A DNA stretch of 17,644 nt from UBA791 sp963602355 (GTDB lineage: Bacteria; Cyanobacteriota; Vampirovibrionia; Gastranaerophilales; Gastranaerophilaceae), in contig CAVCIU010000037.1 in NCBI GenBank assembly GCA_963602355.1, positions 1 through 17,644 on the forward strand, read 5' to 3'. The notes beneath the pieces are model-generated. The model saw only the letters and a program-made list of their open reading frames with translations. It searched no databases and was not told where the DNA came from. This document shows, piece by piece, positions 6,333 to 14,286 of this stretch; positions within the stretch are counted from its first letter, which is position 1; every line of letters starts with the position of its first letter. Position numbers and translations under genes: made by a program.

Positions 6333-7100
6333 TTGACAACAACTTTAGCAATTATAGGTAAAAGCGGTAGTGGCAAAACTACAATTACTAAATCTTTTTT
6401 AAGAATTTTTCAAGAATATTTTCCAGATAAATCAATTTTACTTTTTGATAACGATTTGTCTGGCGAATTAGGACATAGCTTTGGTAAAGATATCAGAAAT
6501 ACTATTTATGGTATTCGTTCTGGTAAACACGAATACAAAACAGGTATTCCAGATGATATGACAAAACAAGAGTACGTTGAATGGGCAATGGAAGACATTA
6601 TTGTAAATCTTGAAGAAAATGTTGACATTATTGTTTCATGGTTAGTTGCATCAAAGGATTGCAGATGTCCTATTACTGACCAAATTAACGATGCTGTAAG
6701 AAAAATTATCAACAGATACGATATTGTTATTTTTGACTGTGAGTTTGATTTAAAATACTTGAGTCAACTTGTAGATGTTGATTTTGATACAAGTATTATC
6801 GTTGCTAATCCTACAGATGAATCTGCGCATTTAGCAAAACGTATTGAAGAGTTTTCTGCTAAATATGCTGCGGGTAATCAATTAGGTGTTGTGTTGAATA
6901 AGGTTGGTACTCGTGAGGTTACAACTTGCTATGAGTTATTAAAACGTTATGAATTAGAAGTACTAGGTGTTGTTCCTTATGATGTTCATTTGCTTAAAAA
7001 CTCTATCGAACGTGAATCTAAACCTATTCAAGATGCAATTAAGCAGTTTTATTATCGATTAAATTTACCACAAGCGAGGGATCAGTATTGCAAATTTTAG
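6333..7100 (+). CDS. CooC-like P-loop ATPase (MinD/ParA superfamily, CxC motif)
   Basis: A 255-residue ATPase with a deviant Walker A, GKSGSGKTT (9-17), keeping signature lysine K10 and K15. LLFDNDLSGELGHSFG (36-51) fits the switch-I region. The MTKQEYVEWAMEDI stretch (76-89), then C110-R-C112-P, then DxxxxxDTSIIVANPTDESAHLAKRIEEF resemble CooC, the nickel-handling ATPase that matures CO dehydrogenase, where a CxC pair at the dimer interface binds the metal. Switch II is unusual (DCEFDLKYLS, not the DxEAGxEH type). The start codon is TTG with AAGGG 9 nt upstream; the only nearby upstream ATG (6303) is stopped after five codons. It overlaps folD by 13 nt. A generic ParA/MinD-like ATPase is the alternative; no CODH gene is in the window. 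Confidence 0.68.
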   Translation: MTTTLAIIGKSGSGKTTITKSFLRIFQEYFPDKSILLFDNDLSGELGHSFGKDIRNTIYGIRSGKHEYKTGIPDDMTKQEYVEWAMEDIIVNLEENVDIIVSWLVASKDCRCPITDQINDAVRKIINRYDIVIFDCEFDLKYLSQLVDVDFDTSIIVANPTDESAHLAKRIEEFSAKYAAGNQLGVVLNKVGTREVTTCYELLKRYELEVLGVVPYDVHLLKNSIERESKPIQDAIKQFYYRLNLPQARDQYCKF

Positions 7101-7924
7101 ACGGAAAAACTTTAGGTAAAGAAATACAAGAAGAAATAAGACTTGAAGTAGAAAAACTAGACAAAAAACCTCATCTTGCGGTTGTTTTAGTCGGTGAAGA
7201 TTCTGCAAGTAAAATTTATGTGAATACTAAAAATAGAACTTGCGAAAGATTAGGTTTCAAATCTACTGTGATTAATTTACCTGAAACTGTTTCTGAAGAA
7301 GAGTTAAAATTGAAAATTAGAGAATTGAATAATGATGAAGACGTTAATGCTATTCTTATTCAATTGCCTCTACCTGCACATATTGATACAAATAATTGCA
7401 TTAAAGAAATTTCGCCAATAAAAGATGTAGATGGTTTTACTCCAGATAATTTAGGCGCAATCATAAGAGGTCAAGAACCTTTTGCATATCCTTGTACACC
7501 TTACGGTATAATTACTATTTTGAAAAAATATAATATTCAAATTGCAGGTAAACATGCTGTTATTGTTGGTCGTTCAAATATTGTTGGAAAACCTGTAGCT
7601 TTAATGCTTTTAAAAGAAAATGCAACAGTTACAATGTGTCATTCAAAAACAGAAAATTTGGCTGAAATAACAAAAACGGCTGACATTTTAATTTCGGCAA
7701 CAGGTAAAAGAATTATAACAAAAGATATGGTAAAAAAGGATGCGACTGTAATCGATGTTGGCATCATTAGAAATGCTGAAGGTAAACTTGAAGGTGATGT
7801 CGATTTTGAAAATGTTAAAGAGGTTGCAGCATACATTACACCTGTTCCTGGAGGTGTTGGTCCAATGACAATTGCTTCGTTAATGAAAAACACTCTATCG
7901 CTATTTTACAAACAACAAAAATAA
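7088..7924 (+). CDS. folD: Methylene-THF dehydrogenase / methenyl-THF cyclohydrolase
   Basis: Bifunctional cytosolic enzyme that interconverts 5,10-methylene-THF and 10-formyl-THF, feeding purines and formyl-Met. It starts MQILDGKTLGKEI, the standard family N-terminus. Catalytic Y44 and K48 lie in SKIYVNTKNRTCERLGF. The folate/nucleotide motifs IQLPLP, IKDVDGFTPDN, GRSNIVGKPVA and the C-terminal PVPGGVGPMT are all intact. The 278-residue length is usual. Translation starts at TTG, supported by GAGGG 7 nt upstream inside the preceding gene and by alignment of residue 1. The 13-nt overlap with the CooC-like ATPase implies coupled expression. Confidence 0.95.
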   Translation: MQILDGKTLGKEIQEEIRLEVEKLDKKPHLAVVLVGEDSASKIYVNTKNRTCERLGFKSTVINLPETVSEEELKLKIRELNNDEDVNAILIQLPLPAHIDTNNCIKEISPIKDVDGFTPDNLGAIIRGQEPFAYPCTPYGIITILKKYNIQIAGKHAVIVGRSNIVGKPVALMLLKENATVTMCHSKTENLAEITKTADILISATGKRIITKDMVKKDATVIDVGIIRNAEGKLEGDVDFENVKEVAAYITPVPGGVGPMTIASLMKNTLSLFYKQQK

Positions 7925-7935
7925 TAGATTTTAAC

Positions 7936-7964
7936 TTGCATTTAGTACGTTTTTATTATATAAA
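7936..7964 (+). promoter_or_regulatory. Promoter of mutS2
   Basis: TTGCAT (7936-7941) and TATAAA (7959-7964) are separated by exactly 17 nt. Transcription is predicted to start at about 7971-7973, only 1-3 nt before the ATG at 7974. No SD is present, so the message should be leaderless or nearly so. Confidence 0.55.
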
Positions 7965-7973
7965 ATTATTATT

Positions 7974-10337
7974 ATGGGAAATTTAGAAGAACAAAGCATT
8001 ACATCATTAGAATTTAATAAAATTAAAAACGTATTATCAAATTTTGCTAAATTACATCAAAGCCAACAATTGTGCTTTAATTTAGCTGTTGAAAATGATA
8101 TTGAAACTATTAAAAAGAATTTGCAATATACAAAAGAAGCAAAAGCTATTTTGGATAGAGCTATCGATATCCCTGTGGAATTTATAGCTCCTACAACAGA
8201 GTTTTCAAAAGATAAACTTAACTCTTATCTTAAAGAAAATGAGTTGTTAGAAGTTGCAAAATCTTTGAAAACTGCGCGTTTAATCAAAAATTTTATTAAA
8301 GAACATGCTGATAATACTTCTTTAAAAACTTTGTCTGATAAAATTTTAACAAACAAAGAATTAGAAGACGAAATTTTCTCAAAATTCGATGAAGATAACA
8401 ATGTTAAATTTGATGCAACTCCAACTCTAGCAAATTTAACAGAAGCTTTGAAAAAACACGAAAGTGATATTAAGGTTAAAATTAGCGAATATCTTGCTAA
8501 TCCTCAATTCACAGCTCATCTTCAAGAACAAATTTATACATTAAGAGATAACAGAGTTGTATTCCCAGTAATGGCAAGTTCAAAACGCAAAGTTGCTGGT
8601 ATTACTCATGATTTCTCTGCAACTAACAAAACAGCTTATATTGAACCTTCACAATTAATTCCTCTAAACAACAAAATTAGAGAATGCAAATCAAGAATTG
8701 GCGAAGAAATACTTAAAATTTTAAAAGATTTAACTAAAAAAGTTAAAATCCATATTGCATATTTAGAAACAAATGAAAATGTTTTAGCAGAAATCGATTT
8801 CCATTTTGCAAAAGCTCGTTATGCAGTAAAAATTAATGCTGTAGAACCAATTCTATCAGAAAAACCAATGATTAAGTTAACAGAAATGATTCATCCACTT
8901 CTTATTGGTAACACTTCAGAAATCGTTTCAAATGACTTCATGATTGGCGAAGGTTATCAAGGTTTAATCATTACAGGTAGTAACACAGGTGGTAAAACTG
9001 TTACATTAAAAACTGTTGGGCTTTTAGTTCTAATGATGAAGGCAGGTTTATTTGTAACTGCTGCTGATGCTGTTATGTACCCTTATGAAAGAGTTCTTGC
9101 AGATATCGGCGATGCTCAAAACATCTTGCAAAGTTTATCAACATTCTCTGGACACTTGAAAAAAATCATTGAAATGTTGAATGACAGCAACGAAAAAACT
9201 TTATGTTTAATCGATGAAATTTGTGCTGGTACTGACCCTCAAGAAGGTGCTATATTAGCAGAAACTATCTTAAATGATTTAAGCGAAAAAGGAGTAACTG
9301 TTGTTGTTACAACTCACTTTGGTGAATTAAAGACTTTAGAATTCTCAAACGAACACTACAAAAATGCTTGTGTCGAATTTGATAAAGAAACTTTAAAACC
9401 AACTTATAAATTGTTGATTGGTATGCCTGGTGTAAGCAACACATTGTTGATTGCTGAAAATTTAGGTATCAATTCTGAATTGATTAAAATTGCAAAAAGT
9501 AGCTTAGCATCTAAGAGAAGTCATTCTGCTCAAATTATTGAAAAATTGACAGAAACTCAACAAAAATTAGACAGAAATCTAAAAGAAGTTGAAGCTATGA
9601 AGCAAGAATCACAAGTTCTAAAAGAAGAACTTGAAATCAAAGTTACAGAAATCAACAGAAATAAAAAGAAAACTATTAAAGACGTTGAACGCAAGTTCTA
9701 TACTGAATTAACAACTGTTAAAAATGAATTACGTTCTATTTTAGATGACGTTAAACACAACAGAAATGAACAAGCAATAAGACGTTCTTATACTAAGATT
9801 TCACAATTAGAAGATGGCTTTAAATCACAAGTGTCCTCTGCAGATGTAAACGAAGATTATGATAATTTAGACTTTAGTAAGGTTAAAATTGGCGACACAA
9901 TTATGATTAAGGATATTAATCAACCGGTTGTTGTTACAAGTCTACCAGATAAGAGCGGAAACGTAGAAGTTCTTATGGGTCAAATTAAAACTAAAGTTAA
10001 ATGTTCTAAATTAACAAGATTAGATAAAACTTTGGCTAAAAAACCAAAACTTAGAGTAGCTGCAATTAATTCTTTTGAACACAATTATAGAGGCTTATCA
10101 AACACTCTTGACGTAAGAGGTTACAGAGTACAAGATGCCTTAGAATTGTTAGAAGACTTTTTAGATAAAGCAAGCTTAAACAACTTAACTCCGATATACG
10201 TTATTCACGGACACGGAACAGGTGCATTAAAATCTTCTATTAGAGATTATATCAGCACTTCACCTTATGTTTCAGCTTATAGAGCTGGTGAAACCTCTGA
10301 AGGTGGAGATGGTGTTAGTGTTGTTGATTTAGTTTAA
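7974..10337 (+). CDS. mutS2: Endonuclease MutS2 (ATPase plus Smr domain)
   Basis: A 787-residue MutS paralogue without the mismatch-recognition domain. In characterised bacteria it suppresses homologous recombination or, in Bacillus, acts on collided ribosomes. Clamp/core helices occupy about 1-300. The ATPase has Walker A GSNTGGKT (335-342), FSGHLKKI signature, Walker B CLIDEICAGTDP (411-422) and THFGELK (447-453). A charged coiled coil (about 515-612) and a KOW/SH3-like beta region (632-685) follow. The C-terminal Smr domain begins at 712 with LDVRG and has HGHGTG (745-750), the putative nuclease elements. It is intact and of normal length. The ATG lacks an SD and follows a promoter directly. 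It appears monocistronic. Confidence 0.95.
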   Translation: MGNLEEQSITSLEFNKIKNVLSNFAKLHQSQQLCFNLAVENDIETIKKNLQYTKEAKAILDRAIDIPVEFIAPTTEFSKDKLNSYLKENELLEVAKSLKTARLIKNFIKEHADNTSLKTLSDKILTNKELEDEIFSKFDEDNNVKFDATPTLANLTEALKKHESDIKVKISEYLANPQFTAHLQEQIYTLRDNRVVFPVMASSKRKVAGITHDFSATNKTAYIEPSQLIPLNNKIRECKSRIGEEILKILKDLTKKVKIHIAYLETNENVLAEIDFHFAKARYAVKINAVEPILSEKPMIKLTEMIHPLLIGNTSEIVSNDFMIGEGYQGLIITGSNTGGKTVTLKTVGLLVLMMKAGLFVTAADAVMYPYERVLADIGDAQNILQSLSTFSGHLKKIIEMLNDSNEKTLCLIDEICAGTDPQEGAILAETILNDLSEKGVTVVVTTHFGELKTLEFSNEHYKNACVEFDKETLKPTYKLLIGMPGVSNTLLIAENLGINSELIKIAKSSLASKRSHSAQIIEKLTETQQKLDRNLKEVEAMKQESQVLKEELEIKVTEINRNKKKTIKDVERKFYTELTTVKNELRSILDDVKHNRNEQAIRRSYTKISQLEDGFKSQVSSADVNEDYDNLDFSKVKIGDTIMIKDINQPVVVTSLPDKSGNVEVLMGQIKTKVKCSKLTRLDKTLAKKPKLRVAAINSFEHNYRGLSNTLDVRGYRVQDALELLEDFLDKASLNNLTPIYVIHGHGTGALKSSIRDYISTSPYVSAYRAGETSEGGDGVSVVDLV

Positions 10338-10407
10338 TAAGTTATGTAAAATTTTGCCTTGTATTTCAACCATGCCATGTATCTTTGAGTGAAAATATAA
10401 GTATTAG

Positions 10408-10416
10408 TGTTATATT
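10408..10416 (+). promoter_or_regulatory. Extended -10 promoter of rpsA
   Basis: TGTTATATT carries the TG extension (10408-10409) and TATATT (10411-10416). A TTGAGT at 10385-10390 is 20 nt upstream, long for a -35 spacing, which fits a TG-dependent promoter. The predicted start near 10423 leaves a leader of about 12 nt with GGAGAG. Confidence 0.5.
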
Positions 10417-10434
10417 TTGATATTTGGAGAGTAT

Positions 10435-11508
10435 ATGGTTAATCAAGTTATGTCAAATGACGAGTTTGAAATGTTGTTGTCTAAATACGAACACAACTTC
10501 AAAAAAGGTGATTTAGTAAACGGAACTGTTTGCGGATACGATGCAGAAGGAGCAATCGTTGAAATTGGTAGCAAGTCTACAGCTAGTGTTTCAGAAAAAG
10601 AAGTTAATCTTGGCGAAAATCAAAAAATACAAGACGTTTTAGCTTTGGGTCAATCTTATGAGTTCTTTATTTTAAGAGAACAAGATGAAGAGGACGGTAA
10701 ATTCATTTTATCTCGTAAGAGAGTTGAACAAGCTTACGTTTGGAAAGAATTAGAACAAATTGCAGACAATAATGAAATTATCATGGGTGTAATCTCTAAC
10801 AAAACTAGAGGTGGTGTTCTTGTTGATATTCAAGGCTTAAAAGGTTTTGTGCCTACAAGTCAACTTGCAATCAGAGATAATGAATATGAAGTTGGTGAAA
10901 AATTAGAATTGAGAATTTTAACTATTGATGCTCAACAAAACAACTTAGTATTGTCTAATAAAAAAGCATTGAATGATTCAGATGAAGAAACCAAACAAAA
11001 TGCTTTCTCTCAAATTGAAGTGGGACAAGTTCTAAAAGGTGAAGTTGTAAGAATTGCGGACTTCGGCGCATTCGTTGACTTAGGTGGAATCGATGGTTTA
11101 TTACCTTTATCACAAATGTCTTGGAAATGGGTTGAACACCCAAAAGATGTTGTTAAGCTTGGTGAAAAAATCGAAGTTGAAGTTATCAGCATTGATAATG
11201 AAAAACAAAGAGTTAGCTTGAGTTTAAAATCTCTACAAAATGATCCTTGGATTGAAGCTGAAAAAGAAATTCAAGAAGGTTCTGTTAAAGAAGGTCTTAT
11301 TACAAGACTTAAACCGTTTGGTGCTTTTGTAGAGGTGTATGACGGAGTTGAAGCTTTATTACCTCAAGAAGAAGTTCTTAAATATCAAAACGAACACAAT
11401 ACAATTCTAAAAGTTGGGGATAAGATTGAAACTAAAGTTACAAAATTCAATCCAAATGATAAGAGAATTTCATTGTCAGTAAATGTTAAAACTCCTGCAA
11501 TAGCTTAG
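10435..11508 (+). CDS. rpsA: 30S ribosomal protein S1, four S1 domains
   Basis: RNA-binding protein that recruits mRNA to the 30S subunit. The 357 residues hold four S1/OB-fold repeats: about 24-97 (degenerate), 114-177, 195-266 and 280-350. The last two have the clear GxVxxxxxFGAFVxxxxxxxxLLP pattern (GEVVRIADFGAFVDLGG; LITRLKPFGAFVEVYDG). Six-domain S1 is proteobacterial; three to four domains are usual in cyanobacteria and Firmicutes. The start is the ATG at 10435, with GGAG 5 nt upstream. An in-frame TTG at 10417 overlaps the -10 box and is rejected. The 3' end overlaps maf tail-to-tail by 23 nt. Confidence 0.92.
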   Translation: MVNQVMSNDEFEMLLSKYEHNFKKGDLVNGTVCGYDAEGAIVEIGSKSTASVSEKEVNLGENQKIQDVLALGQSYEFFILREQDEEDGKFILSRKRVEQAYVWKELEQIADNNEIIMGVISNKTRGGVLVDIQGLKGFVPTSQLAIRDNEYEVGEKLELRILTIDAQQNNLVLSNKKALNDSDEETKQNAFSQIEVGQVLKGEVVRIADFGAFVDLGGIDGLLPLSQMSWKWVEHPKDVVKLGEKIEVEVISIDNEKQRVSLSLKSLQNDPWIEAEKEIQEGSVKEGLITRLKPFGAFVEVYDGVEALLPQEEVLKYQNEHNTILKVGDKIETKVTKFNPNDKRISLSVNVKTPAIA

Positions 11509-12049
11509 ATAGAGCAACAGGACATAATCCAATAATATTTTCAAAACTACCGTCTATATTTTTAACAAATGTAGACGGTAGTTCTTGTATACCGTAAGAA
11601 CCTGCTTTGTCATAAGGTTTGCAGGTGTTAATGTAATCTTCAATCATTGAGTCTGAAAGTTCGTTAAATTCGACGTAACTAGTCGTAGAATTTATACTTG
11701 TATCTCCAGAAAACGCATCAATAACACAGATTGAAGTTACAACAAAATGTTTTTTATTTGAAAGCTTTTGAAGCATATGTTTTGCTTCATCAAAGTCTTT
11801 AGGTTTACCTAAAACTTTGTCATCAAGGACAACAACTGTGTCTGCACCAATAACAAGAACATCATCATTTCTCATATCTGCAACAGCACGAGCTTTCCCG
11901 AAAGCAAGTCTTTCTATTTCTTGGTATGAAAAATGCTCATGGTCAAATTCTTCAACAAATGGAGATTTAGCGACTTCAAAAGTTAAACCCATTTCTTCAA
12001 GTATTTGTTTACGTCTAGGAGAACCTGATGCTAATATTATTGGCTTCAT
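11486..12049 (-). CDS. maf: Maf-family nucleoside triphosphate pyrophosphatase
   Basis: Hydrolyses dTTP/UTP and modified nucleotides to monophosphates, and is linked to septum control when overproduced. The 187 residues begin IILASGSPRRKQIL (4-17), the family substrate loop. Catalytic D70 lies in VIGADTVVVLDDKVLGKP, and KAGSYGIQ fits the YhdE-type (dTTP/UTP) branch more than the YceF m7GTP branch; the latter is judged from memory of motifs. The ATG lies 1 nt after the nadE stop, with AAGGA inside the nadE end. It is the last gene of the leftward cluster. Its 3' end runs into the rpsA 3' end and contains a 12-bp inverted repeat. Confidence 0.93.
   Translation of the reverse strand: MKPIILASGSPRRKQILEEMGLTFEVAKSPFVEEFDHEHFSYQEIERLAFGKARAVADMRNDDVLVIGADTVVVLDDKVLGKPKDFDEAKHMLQKLSNKKHFVVTSICVIDAFSGDTSINSTTSYVEFNELSDSMIEDYINTCKPYDKAGSYGIQELPSTFVKNIDGSFENIIGLCPVALSKLLQEF
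11545..11583 (+). terminator. Perfect 12-bp inverted repeat in maf, candidate rpsA 3' terminator
   Basis: AACTACCGTCTA (11545-11556) is the exact reverse complement of TAGACGGTAGTT (11572-11583), with a 15-nt loop. It starts 37 nt after the rpsA stop and lies wholly in maf codons (ELPSTF and DGSFE). On the plus strand TTCTTGTAT follows, a weak T-tract. On the minus strand the stem is followed by a short TTTT. It may end or protect the rpsA message. Confidence 0.5.
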
Positions 12050-12050
12050 T

Positions 12051-13415
12051 TTAGTAATCCTTTGATGTGATAGGTAATTTTAGATTTGCGCAGAAAGAGT
12101 TTTCTGTAAGTCTTATACCTAAACAACCTTGACGACGTTTGAATTCGTTATGATAGAATTTTTTAATAACATTATCGACAAGTTCTTTATCATATTTTGC
12201 ATAGATATCTTCAACTGAATCTTCTTCTTCAAAATACATTGTAATAATATCATCAAGTACAGCATAATCTGGTAAAGAGTCTTGGTCTTTTTGATTTGGT
12301 CTAAGCTCTGCAGATGGCGCTTTTGTAATGATATTTTGTGGAATAACTTCACCATTTCTATTTAACCAATTAGCAAGCGCATATACTCTTGTTTTAGTTA
12401 AATCTGCAATTAGGTTTAAGCCACCGCACATATCTCCGTAAAGTGTTCCGTAACCAGTTGCAACTTCTGATTTATTACCTGTTGAAAGCAATAAATATCC
12501 GTCTCTATTTGCTTTAAACATTAAGATTACACCTCTTAAACGTGATTGAAGATTTTCTTCCGCTAAATCCCCTTTGTTTTCTTTTGCTACATTTTCCATA
12601 AAGCAGTTAAATAAAGGTGTAATTGAAACTTCTTCTGTTGAAATACCTGTATTATCAACTAAAGCTTGAGAATCCTTGATACTACCTTCTGAAGAATACA
12701 TTGAAGGTAACATTACTGTGTGAACATTTTCAGCGCCTAATGCATCTTTTGCAAGAACTGCTGTTAAAGCCGAATCAATACCTCCTGACAAGCCTAAGAT
12801 AACCTTTTTGAAACCACAATTTTCTGTGTATTCTCTTAGTGCGTAAAGCAAGACTTTATAAACTTGTTCTTCATCTGATGAAAATTCTTCTTCTACAATG
12901 TTTTTAAAATCAACTTCGTAAGTTTCTTCTTCGCAAATTGGTAATTGAACTACAAGTTCATTGTCTTTGTTTTTAACAAAACTTTGACCTGCATAAATGT
13001 TTTCATCAGCCATCATAACAGGGTTTACAAAAATAAAACCAGTATGAGTTGTGATGTTTTCAATTAAGCTTTCAGCACCTTTGATTGTAAAATAGCTGTT
13101 TTTAGCTAAGATGTACAAGTCGCAGTTGATGTTTTCACTATATTTCTCGCTTACATAGATTTTTTTGTTGTCATATTCAAAATAATCATTTTTTACATCA
13201 TAAACTTTACCGTTTTGAACTAAAATTGTACCAAATACGAAAGTTTTGTTTGGATATTTTAAAGCAATTTTTTCATAATAATCAAATGATTTTTTTGAAA
13301 ATTTTAGGGAAGGGAATACCGATAAGCCGTCAAAATCTAAATTCTTGTCTAATACTTTTTCGTTGTATGCAAAATCTGCATATTTTAGTTTTAGTTGAAA
13401 AATTTTAACGTTCAT
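12051..13415 (-). CDS. nadE: NAD synthetase, glutamine-type architecture with a degenerate amidase domain
   Basis: Amidates deamido-NAD to NAD at the expense of ATP. The synthetase part (about 175-454) is of the glutamine-dependent subfamily: PP-loop GLSGGIDSALTAV (208-220), LLSTGNKSEVATGYGTLYGDM, KAPSAELRPNQKDQDSLPDY, NEFKRRQ. The N-terminal part (1-175) aligns in places with the nitrilase-like glutaminase domain (VFPSLKF; GFIFVNP; GQSFV.NKDNELVVQLP) but is about 100 residues short. FPSL has Ser for the catalytic Glu of FPEL, and the ICED-type catalytic Cys segment is missing. The whole is 454 residues against about 540-570 usual. It probably uses free ammonia (inference). GGAGGA overlaps the ftsQ stop region, and the ATG lies 2 nt after that stop. 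Confidence 0.92.
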   Translation of the reverse strand: MNVKIFQLKLKYADFAYNEKVLDKNLDFDGLSVFPSLKFSKKSFDYYEKIALKYPNKTFVFGTILVQNGKVYDVKNDYFEYDNKKIYVSEKYSENINCDLYILAKNSYFTIKGAESLIENITTHTGFIFVNPVMMADENIYAGQSFVKNKDNELVVQLPICEEETYEVDFKNIVEEEFSSDEEQVYKVLLYALREYTENCGFKKVILGLSGGIDSALTAVLAKDALGAENVHTVMLPSMYSSEGSIKDSQALVDNTGISTEEVSITPLFNCFMENVAKENKGDLAEENLQSRLRGVILMFKANRDGYLLLSTGNKSEVATGYGTLYGDMCGGLNLIADLTKTRVYALANWLNRNGEVIPQNIITKAPSAELRPNQKDQDSLPDYAVLDDIITMYFEEEDSVEDIYAKYDKELVDNVIKKFYHNEFKRRQGCLGIRLTENSFCANLKLPITSKDY

Positions 13416-13417
13416 AC

Positions 13418-14284
13418 CTAATCCTCCAATTTGATATAATTTGCGTTATCCCAACGCAAATCTAAATATTTAATTTTCTTATCTAAGTTAACAATTTGAG
13501 GCAAAATAGAAGGAAGTCTTTTTATACGTTTGTAGATACTTTCATCGACTTCGCCTAGTCTAATATTAACCTCAGGTAGTTTTACATAAACATCTTTAGG
13601 GTTTCTAAAATCAATGTATTCAATGTTTGATTTTGAAGCAGCTTCGATTGATTTAGCAAGTCTTTCAATCATAGCAACTTTGTCTGGATTCCATTGTCTG
13701 TAATCATCGCCTCTAACACCATAAGATAAGACTCTGATAGTTTTATATTTAGGGTCAAGAGGTAAATAGTCTTTACCTATAAGCTTGCCACCTTTTGCAA
13801 AGAACGCAATAGGTTCAACGTCTGGCGCTGGAGCAATTGTTATAACAGGCTTTCTTTCTCTTACGATAATTAATAATCTTGCAGGAAGCCAAAAGCGACG
13901 AATGTATACGTCCTCAATTGGGTCCAACAGTAAGATATCTTTTTTCAAAACATCTGTGTTGTAAAGATAAATTGGTACACTTGGAACAGGGTTTTGTCTC
14001 AATGCTCTTAATATTTTAACAGAAGGAACGATATTGTTATTAACAATCTCTAAAGAACCATTCTTAACACTATTAAAAGCATTTTTGCTCATATACCAAT
14101 ATTTTAGTTTTAGGGAGCAGAATAAGCCAAAGATTAATGCAATAACCATTAAAAAACGCAAAAGTTTTCTAAAACGTTTCAGCCAAGTAAAAGACTTTCT
14201 AGAATGTCTTTCGCTCTTGTTTTGCAACATTCTTTGTTTGATAAATTCTTCACTATAAACTAAATCATCTTTTTCGTCAGACAT
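13418..14284 (-). CDS. ftsQ: Cell division protein FtsQ (POTRA domain)
   Basis: Bitopic inner-membrane divisome protein linking early and late division proteins. A charged, basic cytoplasmic tail (1-40) is followed by one membrane segment (about 41-58, LLRFLMVIALIFGLFCSL). The extracytoplasmic part has a POTRA-like region (about 70-140, ending VRERKPV) and a beta domain with the typical FtsQ-like end IKYLDLRWDNANYIKL. The 288 residues are normal. Sequence identity is low across this family, so the call rests on topology plus position directly after ddl, 2 nt downstream, the classical dcw order. No good SD is seen, so translation probably depends on coupling to ddl. ftsA and ftsZ do not follow; nadE does. 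Confidence 0.85.
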   Translation of the reverse strand: MSDEKDDLVYSEEFIKQRMLQNKSERHSRKSFTWLKRFRKLLRFLMVIALIFGLFCSLKLKYWYMSKNAFNSVKNGSLEIVNNNIVPSVKILRALRQNPVPSVPIYLYNTDVLKKDILLLDPIEDVYIRRFWLPARLLIIVRERKPVITIAPAPDVEPIAFFAKGGKLIGKDYLPLDPKYKTIRVLSYGVRGDDYRQWNPDKVAMIERLAKSIEAASKSNIEYIDFRNPKDVYVKLPEVNIRLGEVDESIYKRIKRLPSILPQIVNLDKKIKYLDLRWDNANYIKLED

Positions 14285-14286
14285 CG

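Noticed and set aside
10417..10434. TTG start for S1
   Set aside because: It overlaps the -10 box; the ATG at 10435 has a good GGAG.
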